Below, piece by piece: positions 38,748 to 51,140 of a DNA stretch of 64,000 bases. The DNA is from Medicago truncatula. Lineage: Eukaryota; Streptophyta; Magnoliopsida; Fabales; Fabaceae. Each line of letters begins with the position of its first letter. Position 1 is the first letter of the stretch. The stretch covers positions 33,888,494 through 33,952,493 of the forward strand of contig NC_053045.1 in assembly GCF_003473485.1 (NCBI RefSeq). Direction: 5' to 3'. Under the pieces are notes generated by a model. It was not told the origin of the DNA. It ran no database searches and saw only the letters and a list, made by a program, of their open reading frames with translations. The position numbers and the translations under genes are program-made.

Positions 38748-38840
38748 GGAAGTTCTCGTGAGTTTAACTCAGTTGGTAGGGATAATACATAGTATATGCA
38801 AGGTCCGAAGTTCAAATTCCGACCACCACAAAAAAAAAAT
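38748..38840 (+). repeat. tRNA-derived SINE fragment
   Basis: A-box-like GTTTAACTCAGTTGGTAGGG and B-box-like GAAGTTCAAATTCC, then an A run (about 38829-38838). Forms the left half of a larger foldback with 39018-39110. Confidence 0.6.
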
Positions 38841-39012
38841 TCTTTAGTTGTTACAATATACCATCAAATAAGTAGTACGTACCCAAGAGCACTTACATGG
38901 AATAGCAATCATCTCTTCTAACTTAATCAAAGTCTTGGGGTTCTAACTTAGGATTTTTTTTTGTCTATTTGACTCTATTAAGACTCAAAGATTAGCCTTC
39001 CCAATTGAATAC

Positions 39013-39045
<33 letters not shown>

Positions 39046-39225
39046 TATAGTGACCGGAGTTTGAACCCCGGACCTTGCATATATTATGCATTGTCCCTAC
39101 CAACAAAAAAAAAACCGTATTCAACCGAGACCTTGATTAAGTTAGAAGAGATCAGTGTTATCCCATGTAAGTGCTCTTGGATACTACTTATTCGATAGTA
39201 TATTGTAACAACTAAAGAATCCTTA
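38840..39225. repeat. Foldback: inverted ~100-bp arms enclosing an inverted SINE pair
   Basis: The left arm (about 38840-38940, TTCTTTAGTTGTTACAATAT...) is repeated inverted at about 39120-39225. Between the arms lies a T run (39015-39044) and a minus-strand SINE fragment (39018-39110, with GAGTTTGAACCCCGG as its B-box complement), mirror to the plus SINE at 38748. Confidence 0.65.
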
Positions 39226-41039
39226 TTAATTATTTGATTGTTTTTAGCTAACATTAATTATTAGACTAATTATTGGTTTTTAAATTGATCTTATTTATTA
39301 ATTGAAAAAAAATCTTATTAGATTTTTTTTAGCTAGCATTAACTATTAGACCGTTTGGTTTAGAAATTGAGAAAAGATGAAGAACTAATTGGTTACAGAG
39401 CACCTAGTTTAATTCAATTGAAGACAATGTACCTTGCTAATTGTACATAGTTTGATATATGATTTGTTGTCGCTCTTTACCTGCGCATGTTACGCATAGT
39501 TTGATACATTACATGAGGATAATGTTTCATGAACATCTTTTTTTCTATACACACGTTGTACCATCCTATGTGAGAGTGTGTGTGAAACAATAAAAGTGAG
39601 TTTTTTGTGTATGTGGGGACTACATGAATACATGTCACAATTATGTGTGGATGTACAAGTGGTACATGCCACCTAAGATGATCTATGTATCACTACTCTT
39701 ACATTAAACATGCATGTTATTTGTGTGATCTTCAAAATGGAATTTCAGTAGTGCGTGATGGAAGTCGAGAATGTGTTTTGGTTAGCGTCATTAAACACAC
39801 ATACGAGATCATGATTTTTCTTCAAGAAAATGTTATAGCAACGACAATGCATTAACCCAATAATTCATGTATTAGGTATTTGGAGCAAAAAAATCATGCT
39901 CAACGAATCAGTTTTGAATTTACTAAGATCTTAAGTGTGTCACAAATGTATAATACTGATTACTGACTGGGTAATACAACTCTCATGACGTTAGAGTTTT
40001 ACCAATACTCTCTTTTTTTTTCCTAACGTCAAAAGAAATTTCTATTTTTCCTTCGTTTTTGTTCAAAGCATTCTTGTAGACTATATAGTTTTCGAAAAGC
40101 TTTTTCAAACTAAATTCAAAGATTTTCTTTTAAACGAGGCAATTCAAACACACAAAATATTGGACTATTTTTCCCACCACTGATTTTTTTATTTTTATTT
40201 TTTATAGTAAGATTTTAGCGCATCATATCGTTTATGAATATTTTGGTGGATGTTTACTTCCTAAGTCTTTTCATGAGTCAATAATTGGAGACATGATCTT
40301 ATTTCTTATGTTTGATGATGCATTACGTTAGATCCTTAATACGCTTGTAAGTTTCAAAACTTATGTTCTATAAATATGAACTATGTATCATTGTAAATGT
40401 ATACTCCTTCTTTCACATGAGTTATCATAATTTTAAATTAATTAAAATTATTCTTACAACTAGGTCTTAGGGATTAGATTCGTGGAGCAAAGCTTGAGAT
40501 TTAGGAATGTATATTTCGGTCTCACCTTCAAATCTTCCATAGATAAGTTTATACATGATGAAATTGATCTCATGAATTAATTGATCTTAAACCGAATATC
40601 ATATTTCAGTTGAATAAGATATGATGATATTGGTCTTCCGAATTAATCGATCCTTAAACTGAATGTCAAGTTTCAAAAAGAAAAACAACATAAAAATTGT
40701 TTTTTTTTTTTAACAATACCATGGAGAGATCAAATGTATGGTTTTATTTCATCACTTTCTTGCATTGGGATTCAATGGCTTAATTAAGGTGGAAAAGTCA
40801 TAGTAACTTTAATATAATTGTGTGTTTTATGAGAGAGAAAAAAACGAAAAAGAAATAATGAACAAGACGAGAATCAGAATAGTATAAGAGAGATAAATAT
40901 AAAGTCATCGTGACTTTTCCACATTAAAATTACTTAATCCTAATCCATGTTCATCTATCTAGTAGTAGCCCAACATATTCAATTATTTCACAAATTTGTG
41001 AGAATCAATGTGATATATTTTATCATACAGTTAGTCTAT
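39226..41039. other. Intergenic region, with one MITE-like foldback
   Basis: No gene is recognised. At about 40770-40945 the sequence TTAATTAAGGTGGAAAAGTCA is mirrored by TGACTTTTCCACATTAAAAT, giving a ~170-bp foldback that looks like a MITE; its target duplication was not determined. Confidence 0.45.
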
Positions 41040-41465
41040 ACAAGCCAAATGAAAAATGACTTAGTACAAACTGCAATACCATCTTCTTTCTCCAACCATT
41101 ACTACTACCCACTAAAATAATTATAGTAAGCATTTAAAACACAATCTATAAAATAGATAGTGACATACATGCTTTACATCTATCATGTCACTAGCTCTAA
41201 CTAAAACAAGTAAAAAGGGTTCCATATAGCATTTAATTTTCTAACTAATAAGTCATTTTCCTAATCACCAATAGCATCAAATATTTCCATTATGTGGTAT
41301 ACATGTGCAACTGGCACCTACCTTATACATCAGAAGCAAGTATTCGACAAATGGAAAATTCGCAAGAGTAAAAAAAAAAGCTACTTAAAAATTGTTGTTG
41401 AGTTAAGAGATGCTTTTTCTTCTTTCTTCTTGATGCTTGATGATGTATGAAGTAATGCACTTCCT
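41040..41465 (+). repeat. Left arm of ~410-bp inverted repeat flanking MIR167
   Basis: Matches, in inverse orientation, about 44484-44893. Shared order includes the GACTTAGT words, AATTATAGTAAGCATTTAAA-like, TCTATCATGTCACTAGCTCT, AATATTTCCATTATGTGGTA, and AGTTAAGAGATGC. Identity is high but with small indels. No ORF; content unidentified. Confidence 0.8.
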
Positions 41466-41774
41466 CTGTAGCCATGCAAACGGTCCCCTCGTTTACACAT
41501 GCACTCTTTTCCTTTAAATTTGGCTCATATATATCATATCATATATATTTTAGAGCACATTAAAATCATTTCTAAGAGTTGGTTTGTTTTGAGGGAGGGA
41601 GAGAAAATAGGCTATTGTTTCTCTTATATATCATATATTTATTTTTGCTTATTGCAATTAACTTGCAGATCTAAAAAGTGGAAAATGCGTAAAAATGGCA
41701 CTAATACAGTCAAAATTGCATTAGTGATAGAGTTACCATAATTTTTATAGGTTAACCTGTCTTAAATAAAATTT

Positions 41775-42079
41775 AGGGTTAATACATGTTTATCTATGTA
41801 ATATTAGCGATTTTCAGTTTACTCTTACGTAAAAAAATTTGTTTAGATTCCAACCCTGTAATTTAAAGATTATTTGGTTTTGGACCTTGAGTTTTGACTA
41901 TACAAAATAGATTATACGGCAGAAGGACTATACAAAGTACCTTAAAATTTGTAATTTGATGCCATGAAGGTTCAAAATCAAAGAATCTTCAAATTAAAGA
42001 TTTGATATCCAAACAATTTTTTTTACAAGAAGTAAACCGAAAATCACTAATATTGCAAAGATAAACATATATTAACCCT
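41775..42079. mobile_element. MITE with AGGGTTAATA termini
   Basis: Terminal inverted repeats start AGGGTTAATACATGTTTATC and pair over about 48 bp. The flanks AAAATTT at 41768-41774 and 42080-42086 are identical, a 7-bp direct repeat consistent with a target duplication. No coding capacity. Sits inside the inverted-repeat interval, about 600 bp upstream of MIR167. Confidence 0.8.
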
Positions 42080-42500
42080 AAAATTTAAAATATTTTTGAA
42101 AACTACACATAAAGAGACATAATGAAAAAAAAAAGGTTCCCCACTTCCTTTGTATCTATCTCAAAAGCTATTAATGGTCTTTGTAATATATATAGAAAAA
42201 TCCTTGCTATCCTTGTCTCTAAACTGCATGGTTATGGTGTTGGCGTGACAATATTCAATTTACATCTCAATATAGGGACCACTTTACTACTTTTGATTTG
42301 TTTTCTTTTTAATAATTTATCTCATGGCTTTATACACTGGCTTAATATTCCATCACTTATAGAAAACAAGTATTAAAAGTTAATAAAAATATTAAAAGTA
42401 AAAAAAAAAAAGAGGAGGAGAAATTTGAAGAGAAATAAACCAAAAAGAAATTATTAACTCATTTTTTTTTTCCATAGTGTTTTCTTTTCCTCAACTCTGC

Positions 42501-42509
42501 TATATATAA
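42501..42509 (+). promoter_or_regulatory. TATA box of the MIR167 gene
   Basis: TATATATAA about 150 bp upstream of the mature miRNA, followed by a CT-rich stretch as seen at plant transcription starts. Its position suits a Pol II primary transcript starting near 42535. Confidence 0.6.
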
Positions 42510-42644
42510 TAGCTTCTCTTGTTAATCTCTTCTTCATCCAAATTCCAAACCCTAGCCAACTAGTAGAAGCAGCTAGCATCACTTAATATTCAAATCTCAT
42601 CTTCAGAAGCTTAATTTCTTTTTAGTTATTGTTTTCCATCATGC

Positions 42645-42740
42645 ACCATACCAAGTTGAAGCTGCCAGCATGATCTTAACTGGCCTCCTTTGTAGGTTAA
42701 AGATCAGATCATGGTGGCAGTTTCACCTAGTTGTTGGCTG
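42645..42740 (+). ncRNA. MIR167: MIR167 precursor
   Basis: The mature miR167 is at 42657-42677 (TGAAGCTGCCAGCATGATCTT, identical to miR167 for positions 1-20). The star arm at 42707-42727 (GATCATGGTGGCAGTTTCACC) pairs with it, leaving the usual two-base 3' overhangs, and the loop is about 29 bases. miR167 directs cleavage of ARF6 and ARF8 transcripts and so tunes auxin response in flowers and roots. It lies alone, transcribed on the plus strand, midway between two inverted copies of a non-coding sequence. The last base of the mature form (T) marks one member of a multi-gene family. Confidence 0.97.
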
Positions 42741-44483
42741 CATGCATATACCCTTCTTTTTTGTTTTCTGTTTTTGTTTAATTCTATGCCCTATCTTTTT
42801 ATAGATTTTTCTTGATAATTCTTTCCCTGTGTGGGAAATATATACCAGAAGATGAGTAATATCGATTCATTATTTTTCTTCAGCCTTTATTGCTCTTAAA
42901 AAAGTTGATTATGTTTCTTTAGCTTTTAACAAGGATATAATTAAGATTTTATGATTATTTATTTATTCACTGCAAGAAATCAGAAAATATTATGTGAGTG
43001 AAATTGAAAAGTTTGTAAAGTAGATGAAGAAATTGGAGTGGCAGCTTCTAGTAGATGAAGAAATTGAATGTTTGTTGCACGGTGCAATGCATTAATTCCA
43101 GAACAACTAAATCTGATTCTTGCAGTGCTTCTTTTTTATGATATTTGCATTAAATTTATATGTCAAATGGGGATTTTTATTTTTTTCTAGCCCTTTCTAT
43201 TTCTTTGTGGTGAGATGATAATAGTTAAGAAACTATAGGGTTGTTCATGATGTCTTGATTTTTTAAGATTCACATGAACTCTTTTAAGTTTTAAGGTCCT
43301 TTCTTTCCTCTTTTATTTTTTTCAAAGATCTAAAATTAATCAGGAATTATTAAGAGATTGAGAGAGAATAGAGTCATATCTTGTACTTCATACAGTTTTC
43401 CCATGACATTTTGAGATTATTAGCTTAATTGACTTAATTACATTATATTTATACATGTACTAGTCTAGCATGATATCAATATTAATTACTAGCTTCAAAT
43501 AAATAATTAAATAATTGAAGATTGTTGTTCATATTACAAGGTGAGTTGCATCTACTTATAGATTGATTTGAGGAAGAATGAATCTGAAAATGGGACAAAA
43601 TAACAATTCCATTGCTGAAGTCATGGTAGATTCCCAATATCTCAATGTACTTAGTTTCCTCATATATCTTGCTAGTATATATATGAGTACTGCAACCTTT
43701 TTCCTTTCGATTTGAAATTTGGACCATTCCTTTATATATATGCTATGCATCATGAGACAATCATGTGAATCAATTTTTACATTGAACTTGATTTTCCTTG
43801 GAAGAATCTCACATATATGGATAATGAATTGATGTCATCATTGTCATGACTCATGATATGCAGGTTTCTGACAAGAAATACTAGCACATGAACCACCATA
43901 TCTTCATAAATCAATACTATATGATATCATATCTGGTTGTTGTAGTTGTATCAGTTTCAACTTCACTCTCTTTAATTTGTCCTTTTGGGTAAGATTCCAC
44001 CTAGCTTTCAATTAGCTGCAACCTAAAAGCATAATATTATAGGTCATGGTTTGATTTTCCCAATGTAACAATAAATCTCAATCTAATTACTGGTACTAGA
44101 GTCATGCATTACTGTTAATTGTTAAACAAGCATATTATGAATTTAAACCTGAATTTATATCTGGATTTTGGTTTTGAAGGAAGGAACTTATTACACTTAC
44201 ATCAAGTATATTTTACCACTCAGAAGTTCATTGTATCATGAAATAACGTCCTTACTGAACTAATTAAATATATGGTTGATATCTTAATTGATCAGCTAAA
44301 AAAAGCTAGGGTTCTGGTACATCTTTAAATCATGATGAGACCCCAAAAGCCTAAAATGCAGATCAAAAACATTTTGAAACCTTTGAGCTGTGTTTTGAGA
44401 AAGGAATTGTGTACTTAGGAGTCCAACATTAAGTAGATAAAAATGTACAATGTGATACTTAATCATGAGGCTCCCACCTAAAA
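42741..44483. other. Downstream region of MIR167
   Basis: AT-rich; probably holds the remainder of the primary transcript and then intergenic DNA. The minus-strand ORF at 43482-43727 has no recognised domain. Nothing else is supportable. Confidence 0.45.
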
Positions 44484-44893
44484 TGCATTACTTCATACAT
44501 CATCATATGCATCAAGCAGAAAGAAGCAAATGCATCTCTTAACTCAAACACAATTTTAAGTAGCTTCTTTTTTACTTCTTTTCTGATGTATATGGTAGGT
44601 GGCAGCTGCACATGGTATACCACATAATGGAAATATTTGAGACTATATTGGTGATCAGGAAAATGACCTATTGGTTAGAAAATTAAAGGCTATCAAGAAC
44701 CTTTTATTTCTTGTTTTAGTTAGAGCTAGTGACATGATAGATGTAAGACATATATGTCATTATCTATTTTATAGATTGTGAGTTTTAAATGCTTACTGTA
44801 ATAATTTTGGTGGTTAGTAGTAAGGGTAGGAGAAGGAAAGAAGATGGTATTGTGTTGCAATACTAAGTCATTTTCCATTTAGTTTGTATAGAT
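44484..44893 (-). repeat. Right arm of ~410-bp inverted repeat flanking MIR167
   Basis: Inverse copy of 41040-41465, as described there; begins GCATTACTTCATACATCATC and ends AAGTCATTTTCCATTTAG. It differs by scattered substitutions and indels, so the duplication is not very recent. Confidence 0.8.
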
Positions 44894-45295
44894 AGATTAA
44901 CTGCATTGTAAAATATACAACATTGATAAGTGATTTTGAATAACCATTTCCATGTAATTTTATTAATTTCCATCTAATTTATATTAATTATTCAAAATCT
45001 ATTAATATTTAAATGAATATTAACTATTATAACTATTTTAGAAACCTGAACAACAAATGTCTCTAAAAATGAAGAACCCTTCTTACAAAATCCTCAAACC
45101 GATTCCTCCCAAATCCGTCGCCATTCTTCCTCGATCAATAATATTCATCACGTGGTCCGACCTAATCGTGTTTGCCTCACTTCGATTCTCCCTTTCGAAA
45201 TATCCAACATGTCGCATTACTCAAGTTCAAGCCGTCACACCTTTTTTCATCTCTCATTTCTTCTTCCTCGTTGATTCAAACATTTCTCTAAAAAG

Positions 45296-45410
45296 GGTCA
45301 ATTGGGTTGGTCCGATGTTATTGACTTGGAACCTAGAAGTGTGTTCCTACTCGAGGTTCCAGGTTCGATTCTCATCGGTATCAATTTGGGTGGGCTAATT
45401 TAGTTTCTTA
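45296..45410 (+). repeat. SINE-like fragment
   Basis: GGGTTGGTCCGATG... with GAGGTTCCAGGTTCGATTCTC as a B-box and a terminal A run (about 45411). A 113-residue ORF runs into it, but its C-terminal part is this repeat, so it is not called as a gene. Confidence 0.55.
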
Positions 45411-46209
45411 AAAAAAAAACATTTCTCTAAAATATGCATTATGATTTAAGTCGCAGGGAAAAAAAGCGTAGCCATTTTGTTTGGTTTGATGGAGAAATGA
45501 ACATCCGAGCAAAAGAAGTTATATTACATTTGCTAAAGAAAATTAATGACGTGAATAATAAGGCGTTTGAGTCACATAAAATTGAAGATGAGTGAAGACA
45601 AGGATGAAGTTGTTGAAGGGCTTATGTATTGTTCCTTGGGTTGTGGTCTTCATTTTGATTATATAATCCGAACGAGAAACGAAGGTACTGAGAGAATTTT
45701 GGAGGGCGCGGGAGATGTGCGGAGAGTGGGAAAAGAAAATCTCTTCACACAATTTGTTGTAGGCCTCGTTTATCATTGGGCTGGCACTAGTATTTAACAA
45801 ATGGAAGTTCTTTTCTCACCTTCTAAGTTTCTCACGCACCCTATTTTAGATTTTAATATCCAAAAAATGGAGGGTTTATGGAGGGTTTTTGAACATTTTT
45901 ACACCTTTCAGATTATATAATCTAAAATGTTGTAGGACTTGCGAGAAGCTTGAAAGGTGGGAAAAGAAACTCCCCAAACAAATTTACCCCTTGTACAAAA
46001 GTACACTTAGGGGTGGCTTTGAGCATGAGCGAAAGGGACCACCGCCCATAGCACCATTTTTTAGGGGCACCAAAATTATTATTTTTATTTAATAGTTAGT
46101 ATTGTGTCAAGTGTAATATTGATGTAGCACTATTTGGTGACTAAAGGTGCTTTGAAATTGGTATGTGTCTCATGCATTTTTTTAGATCATTTTATTAAAG
46201 TATTAACAA

Positions 46210-46530
46210 AGTGGTATGAAGGTACTCCTCCTCCATCAGAAGGAGAAGCGTTGGGATTAAGAGATGCTATTTCTTGACTTGGTCAATCAGGTTTGACAAA
46301 AGTGCATAATTTGAGCTAGAGTGTAAGCTAGTGATAGAAATCATTTTTGATAGAACTAATAACCAATATGAATTTGGCAACATTATAGGTACTTGTACAG
46401 TTTTGTTATAACACTATCCAAATTTTAAGATAAGCTTCATATGTAGTCAAGCAAATTATGTCGCTCATAGTCTTTGATTTAATTTTATCTTGTATTACTA
46501 CTATTTTTGATGAATGAAATAGTATAAGTT
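46210..46530 (+). pseudogene. LINE RNase H relic
   Basis: Conceptual translation gives WYEGTPPPSEGEALGLRDAI, LGQSGLTKVHNL, then NNQYEFGNIIGT-like and SYVVKQIMSLIV-like text in shifting frames with several stops. It is the RNase H domain found at the end of plant non-LTR retrotransposons. Dead. Confidence 0.65.
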
Positions 46531-47230
46531 ACTTTTTGTATTAAAAAATATAATGATGCTTGAGTTTTATTTCATTGATTCCTCTTCTCTTCCTTAATTT
46601 TTCTAAGCTTCATCCTTGCTCTTTCATCCGTACATGAAAATGATACTATCATTGCATCTCTTCCATCTCTCATTTCATTGATTCCATTGATAACTACAAC
46701 CTTAATTAATTTCCACTATGTCATGAAATCAAAATTTAAGAAATTATTTTATAGTTAGAAAATATATTTATTATCTTACAATGAGAAATAAATTTCTAAT
46801 CAACCAACACCTTCAATTTATTTTATGGTTACATTAGTCTTTTTTTGGTTACAAAACCAACTCCTTCAACATATATTGTATTGGGAAAGATATAATTTCA
46901 TAAAAACAAAATAACAAACTTGATATTTCCCAATTTTTTGTTTAAAATAATAGTTTGAAGTGCACTAAACTAGAAAATAGAAAATGAATTCAAAGATACA
47001 TCGAATATGTAGAAAAAGTCATGTATTTTGCACATGTTTGAAAAATAAAAACATCTAAGAAACCAAAAGCAAATAAATAACATAGATATTTTAATGCCGC
47101 CACCCCACGACACAAAAATGATTTGTCCCCATTAGCCACATTTGTGTGGATATTATCATATTAGATACTTACCATATTGCTATGATTTGATTGTGTATAA
47201 ATAAAAAAAAAGCTTAGTAACACACCTTCA

Positions 47231-49717
47231 ATGGCTCTCTCTTGTCACACTTTCATCACTCCCTCTACACCTTATTCTCTTCACATCAACCGTTCATCAC
47301 ATCTTCCCCATCGAGTTTCTTTTACAAAAGCTTCATTAAGCTCTTCTTCATCTGATTCAAAAGCACCATCACCACCACAAAGTGTGCCATCTAGGCCAAC
47401 CGAACCTGCCTTTAACTATGCATTCAACAACACTAACGGCAACCCACTTGTTAGGATGGTTCAAAATACCGAGTCTTCCATTGAAAGGGTATTTTGGTTA
47501 TTTTATTTGTTATTGTTAATTTGTACAATGATATGATATTAATATATTGACTTAAATATGTCACGAAAATTTATTTGATCCTTATTTTTATTTTATTTTA
47601 TTTGTTTTTATCTTAACTCTACGATTCTCATAGTAAAATGACATTAGTAATTTGAAATATGGTCGAGAGTTAAGTAAAATCTGACAAAAGATTGTTTAAA
47701 CAAAATTCAAACTCTTGTTATTTTTATCTAGTTCCATTAGTATTTTTTTTAGGGGTAGTTCCATTAATATTCCTTAGTCTTGAAATTATTCGTAATATCA
47801 TGGACTGTATTCATATGCTCTACATATTATAGGGACTAATTTATAACAATGAGGACCAATAGTAAACATTCCAATGTCTTAGGGACTAAAACCAAAAGAA
47901 ACTTTTTGCAGGGACTAAAGGAAAAGACTAGTGTATTTGCACAAAGGAAAAAGATATTTAAAACAAATATTTATACTTGCATGTAAGTTAATGTTAACTT
48001 TATATTATTCACGGTGAACTTTACTGCTTTAAAAACTTGCATTCTTTATTTAATTTGAAAAATGTTTAATTGAGGTGTATATACATCTTAGGAGAGAAGA
48101 GTACGAGAGTAATATGATAAATTTGATAAATTGATGATGTGAAAGGAAAAGAGAGATATAGAGCAAATAAAGTGTTGAATTGATGTTTAGAAATAAATGG
48201 TGTACAAATATCGTGGATAGATCTCTTCAAAAGGTATCGTGAACGATGTGGTCACATTGACTACAAATTGACATACTAATGTTACGCTTTTGGGTTGGGA
48301 CGTTGAAGGAGTATTAAAAATGAAAGTTTGTGTTTGATCTCTGCTCGCTAACAAATTATCTCCCTGTAACAAACTAACTACTAACATTAGCTTATCAAAA
48401 CAAAAGGTATACATTCCTTTTCTAATTGTAAGATTTTTGGTTGTATGATCAGGTAATTTTTGACTTTCGTTTCTTGGCACTCCTTGCTGTTGGAGGTTCC
48501 TTGGCTGGCTCACTCCTCTGCTTTCTAAATGTATAGTTTCTCAACACCTTTAGTAAATGAGAAGCAATGTGCTATAATTTTTTTTTTTTTTTTTGTGTCC
48601 ATAGGATAGATTAAGGGCTTGTTTTGGTCAGATTATTATCTACGGGCATAAGAATTTGTTAGATTGCTTTAAAGAGGTTATGGAAACAGGTTATGACACG
48701 TCCATAAGCTATTTTCAACTTATGTTCATAGGTTAGATATCCATGATAGCTTATAAAAACAACTTATAACTTAATGACGATTATACTTTTTCTTTAGGGG
48801 GTTTTCTGGTAAGTAGTAGTGAAACAATATAGCTATTGTCATATTAATAAACTTATTCATGTCATGAACAAGCCTTCATATATTTGACTGGATATATATT
48901 CTTGATCATTTTAGGGCTGTGTTTATATTGTTGAAGCATACAAAGTCTATTGGACAAGTTGTGTCAAAGGAGTTCACACTGGAAAGATGGTTCTGCTTCT
49001 AGTTGAAGCAATTGGTAAATTTATCATTTTTCATACATAATCTGACCACTAGGAACAAAAAAATATTAAAGAGTTTCTTGAAATGGCCGAAAATTTAGTA
49101 ACTTGCAGTCCTTCCAAATCATGAGATGGAGGGAGTATAATGCTTAAATTTTTGTCCCATTTTCTGATAATAGTTTACTGCTTCCATTTAGTCTTTCTTG
49201 AATTCAATAAAATGTATGAATCTTTCTGCTGCAGATGTTTATCTTGCTGGTACTGTTATGTTGATTTTTGGCATGGGCTTATATGGATTGTTCATCAGCA
49301 ACACACCTCATGATGTGCAACCTGCTGTCGACCGTGCCCTTAAAGGATCCTCTCTCTTTGGAATGTTCGCTTTGAAGGTAATCATAACCATGACCGTGCC
49401 ATCACGATGTTGATTTTATTTATCTAACTATTTATAGATATTTAGTTTTAACAATCCAACTGTTCAATTATCTTAACGAACATATGTCTATATTGCCGCC
49501 TTTTCAGGAGAGGCCTAAGTGGATGAAAATCAGCTCACTTGATGAACTGAAAACAAAAGTAGGGCATGTTATTGTAATGATTCTTCTTGTAAAAATGTTT
49601 GAGAGGAGCAAATTGGTTGTAATTGCCACAGGATTGGATTTACTAAGTTATTCAGTTTGTATTTTCTTATCATCTGCATCTTTGTATATCCTTCATAATC
49701 TGCATAAGCAAGATTAG
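47231..49717 (+). CDS. UPF0114 family membrane protein, plastid-targeted (5 exons)
   Basis: Member of the UPF0114/YqhA family, widespread in bacteria and plant plastids; molecular role unknown. Exons 47231-47488, 48453-48530, 48915-49014, 49235-49377 and 49508-49717 join in phase to 262 residues. The first ~50 residues are rich in Ser and Pro with few acidic residues, as in a chloroplast transit peptide. Membrane segments are visible around FLALLAVGGSLAGSLLCFL, VLLLVEAIDVYLAGTVMLIF, VGHVIVMILLVKM and LLSYSVCIFLSSASLYIL. The segment LYGLFISN is a conserved family block. A TATAAATA at 47196 is only 35 bases from the ATG, so the leader would be very short or another promoter is used. Targeting is predicted, not shown. 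Confidence 0.9.
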
Positions 49718-49839
49718 AATATACTAGCATTGTAATATTCTCAATTCATATATGTAAGTAAACACTCATATGGTCCAGAATATTATTGCTGAAAATTTCT
49801 TTTGTTCATTATACAACATTTATAAGAAATGGAAGTTGT

Positions 49840-49950
49840 TGGCCAACTGTGGTTGGCACACATGGTAAGACTTTCCTCTCATACGGATTACAACTTGGGT
49901 TTGAGTCCAAAATTCCATACTTGGTAGGTTATCTGTAAATTCTGTTGTAA
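49840..49950 (+). repeat. Possible tRNA-derived SINE fragment
   Basis: GGTTGGCACACATGGTAAGA followed by ACTTGGGTTTGAGTCCAAAA looks like A- and B-box text of a degenerate SINE. Weak. Confidence 0.35.
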
Positions 49951-51140
49951 ATTCTCAATGAGTCAGAAATCTCTTTGATTGGCTATAATATAAGAGCTGA
50001 TACAAAAATTTACAAAATAAGGACCAACACTCCCTTTTTGCTCCCCATCTTGACCATATGATCATAATTTTTTTAAACAAAGACAATATCAAGAGGGGTG
50101 TTCGGATTCCAGATTTCAAATGTGTAAAGATTCTGAAAAAACAGATACCGTGGCTAATTTTTTCCCTTGACGGATTCTAAAATCCGAAAATCGAGAGGCA
50201 TTTTTTGGAAAAACACAGGGTGCGAGAGAGGTTTTTGGTGCGTGCGCGCGCATGTGTGTGGGGGGTAGGAGAAAGAATTTCACTTTATACAACCTAGAGC
50301 TCACGTGGTATAGGGCCCAAATAGAAAAGTCCAGTGTCATACTAGAATTGGTAATACACCACACCTTACATATCTTATAACACCTTTGCATATAAATGTA
50401 TCTAGATGTTTACATCCTCAATTAAGCTGGGTACTTAAAAAAATTCTGTCACCACCAATCTTGTTTCTCCACTACAACATCCACTTGCTTCGTAGGACCA
50501 AATCATTTCCCCAAAGAAAATTGGGTCAAATAATGTTGTGACAAATGTAGAATCTAAGTTCCTTATTAAAGCAATGGTTTGAATTCATTTTGGACATATG
50601 CTTACGTTGTCTTGTCCCTATAACAAGAGCAACGACCATTCAAAACCACATAAAAAAAATATAATAATAAGGAAATAAAAACAATACATAGGATCAAATC
50701 TAGCAAAGTAAGCATCTTTTGATCACACTTTAAAACATAACTAATTTTTCCAAAAAAAATATCAAAATATTTAAAACTCTTTCTAGTATATGCACCTAAA
50801 ACATTGCAAAAAGTTAGGAACTCTCTTATATTTAGCGGCGCTAAGGACATGCCACCGATACAAAAAGTAACCTATGTGTCATTCCCATTATCATAATTCC
50901 AAGTTTCTACCTAACAAAAAATTTGCAAGAATTTTTCATCCATGAAGCTTCTTTTTGGAAGAGAGGTGATAAAGATCAACCTATGTTAAGGAAATTCTGT
51001 TTGAATCATAGGTGTTGTGATTGTGAGATGTTATTAAATATTATAGGTCATGTTTTTGTGTTACCAAAAGAAGCTTCAGCTGAAAGAAATAAGCTTGTAT
51101 GGTTAAGTTATATAGTTCAGAACCTTATAGAATAAGTTAC
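49951..51140. other. Intergenic, upstream of CASPL5B
   Basis: Holds another copy of the CGGATT palindrome type seen at 6.7-7.5 kb (GACGGATTCTAAAATCCG, about 50168). The ORF at 50923-51135 (70 residues) is cysteine-containing but shows no family and lacks context, so it is not called. The promoter of the CASP-like gene should be here. Confidence 0.45.

Noticed and set aside
45057-45398. 113-residue plus-strand reading frame
   Set aside because: Its C-terminal third is a SINE-like repeat and the rest shows no domain or splice context.
50923-51135. 70-residue cysteine-containing reading frame before CASPL5B
   Set aside because: No recognised zinc or peptide motif, and no signal peptide; it probably lies in the CASP-like promoter.
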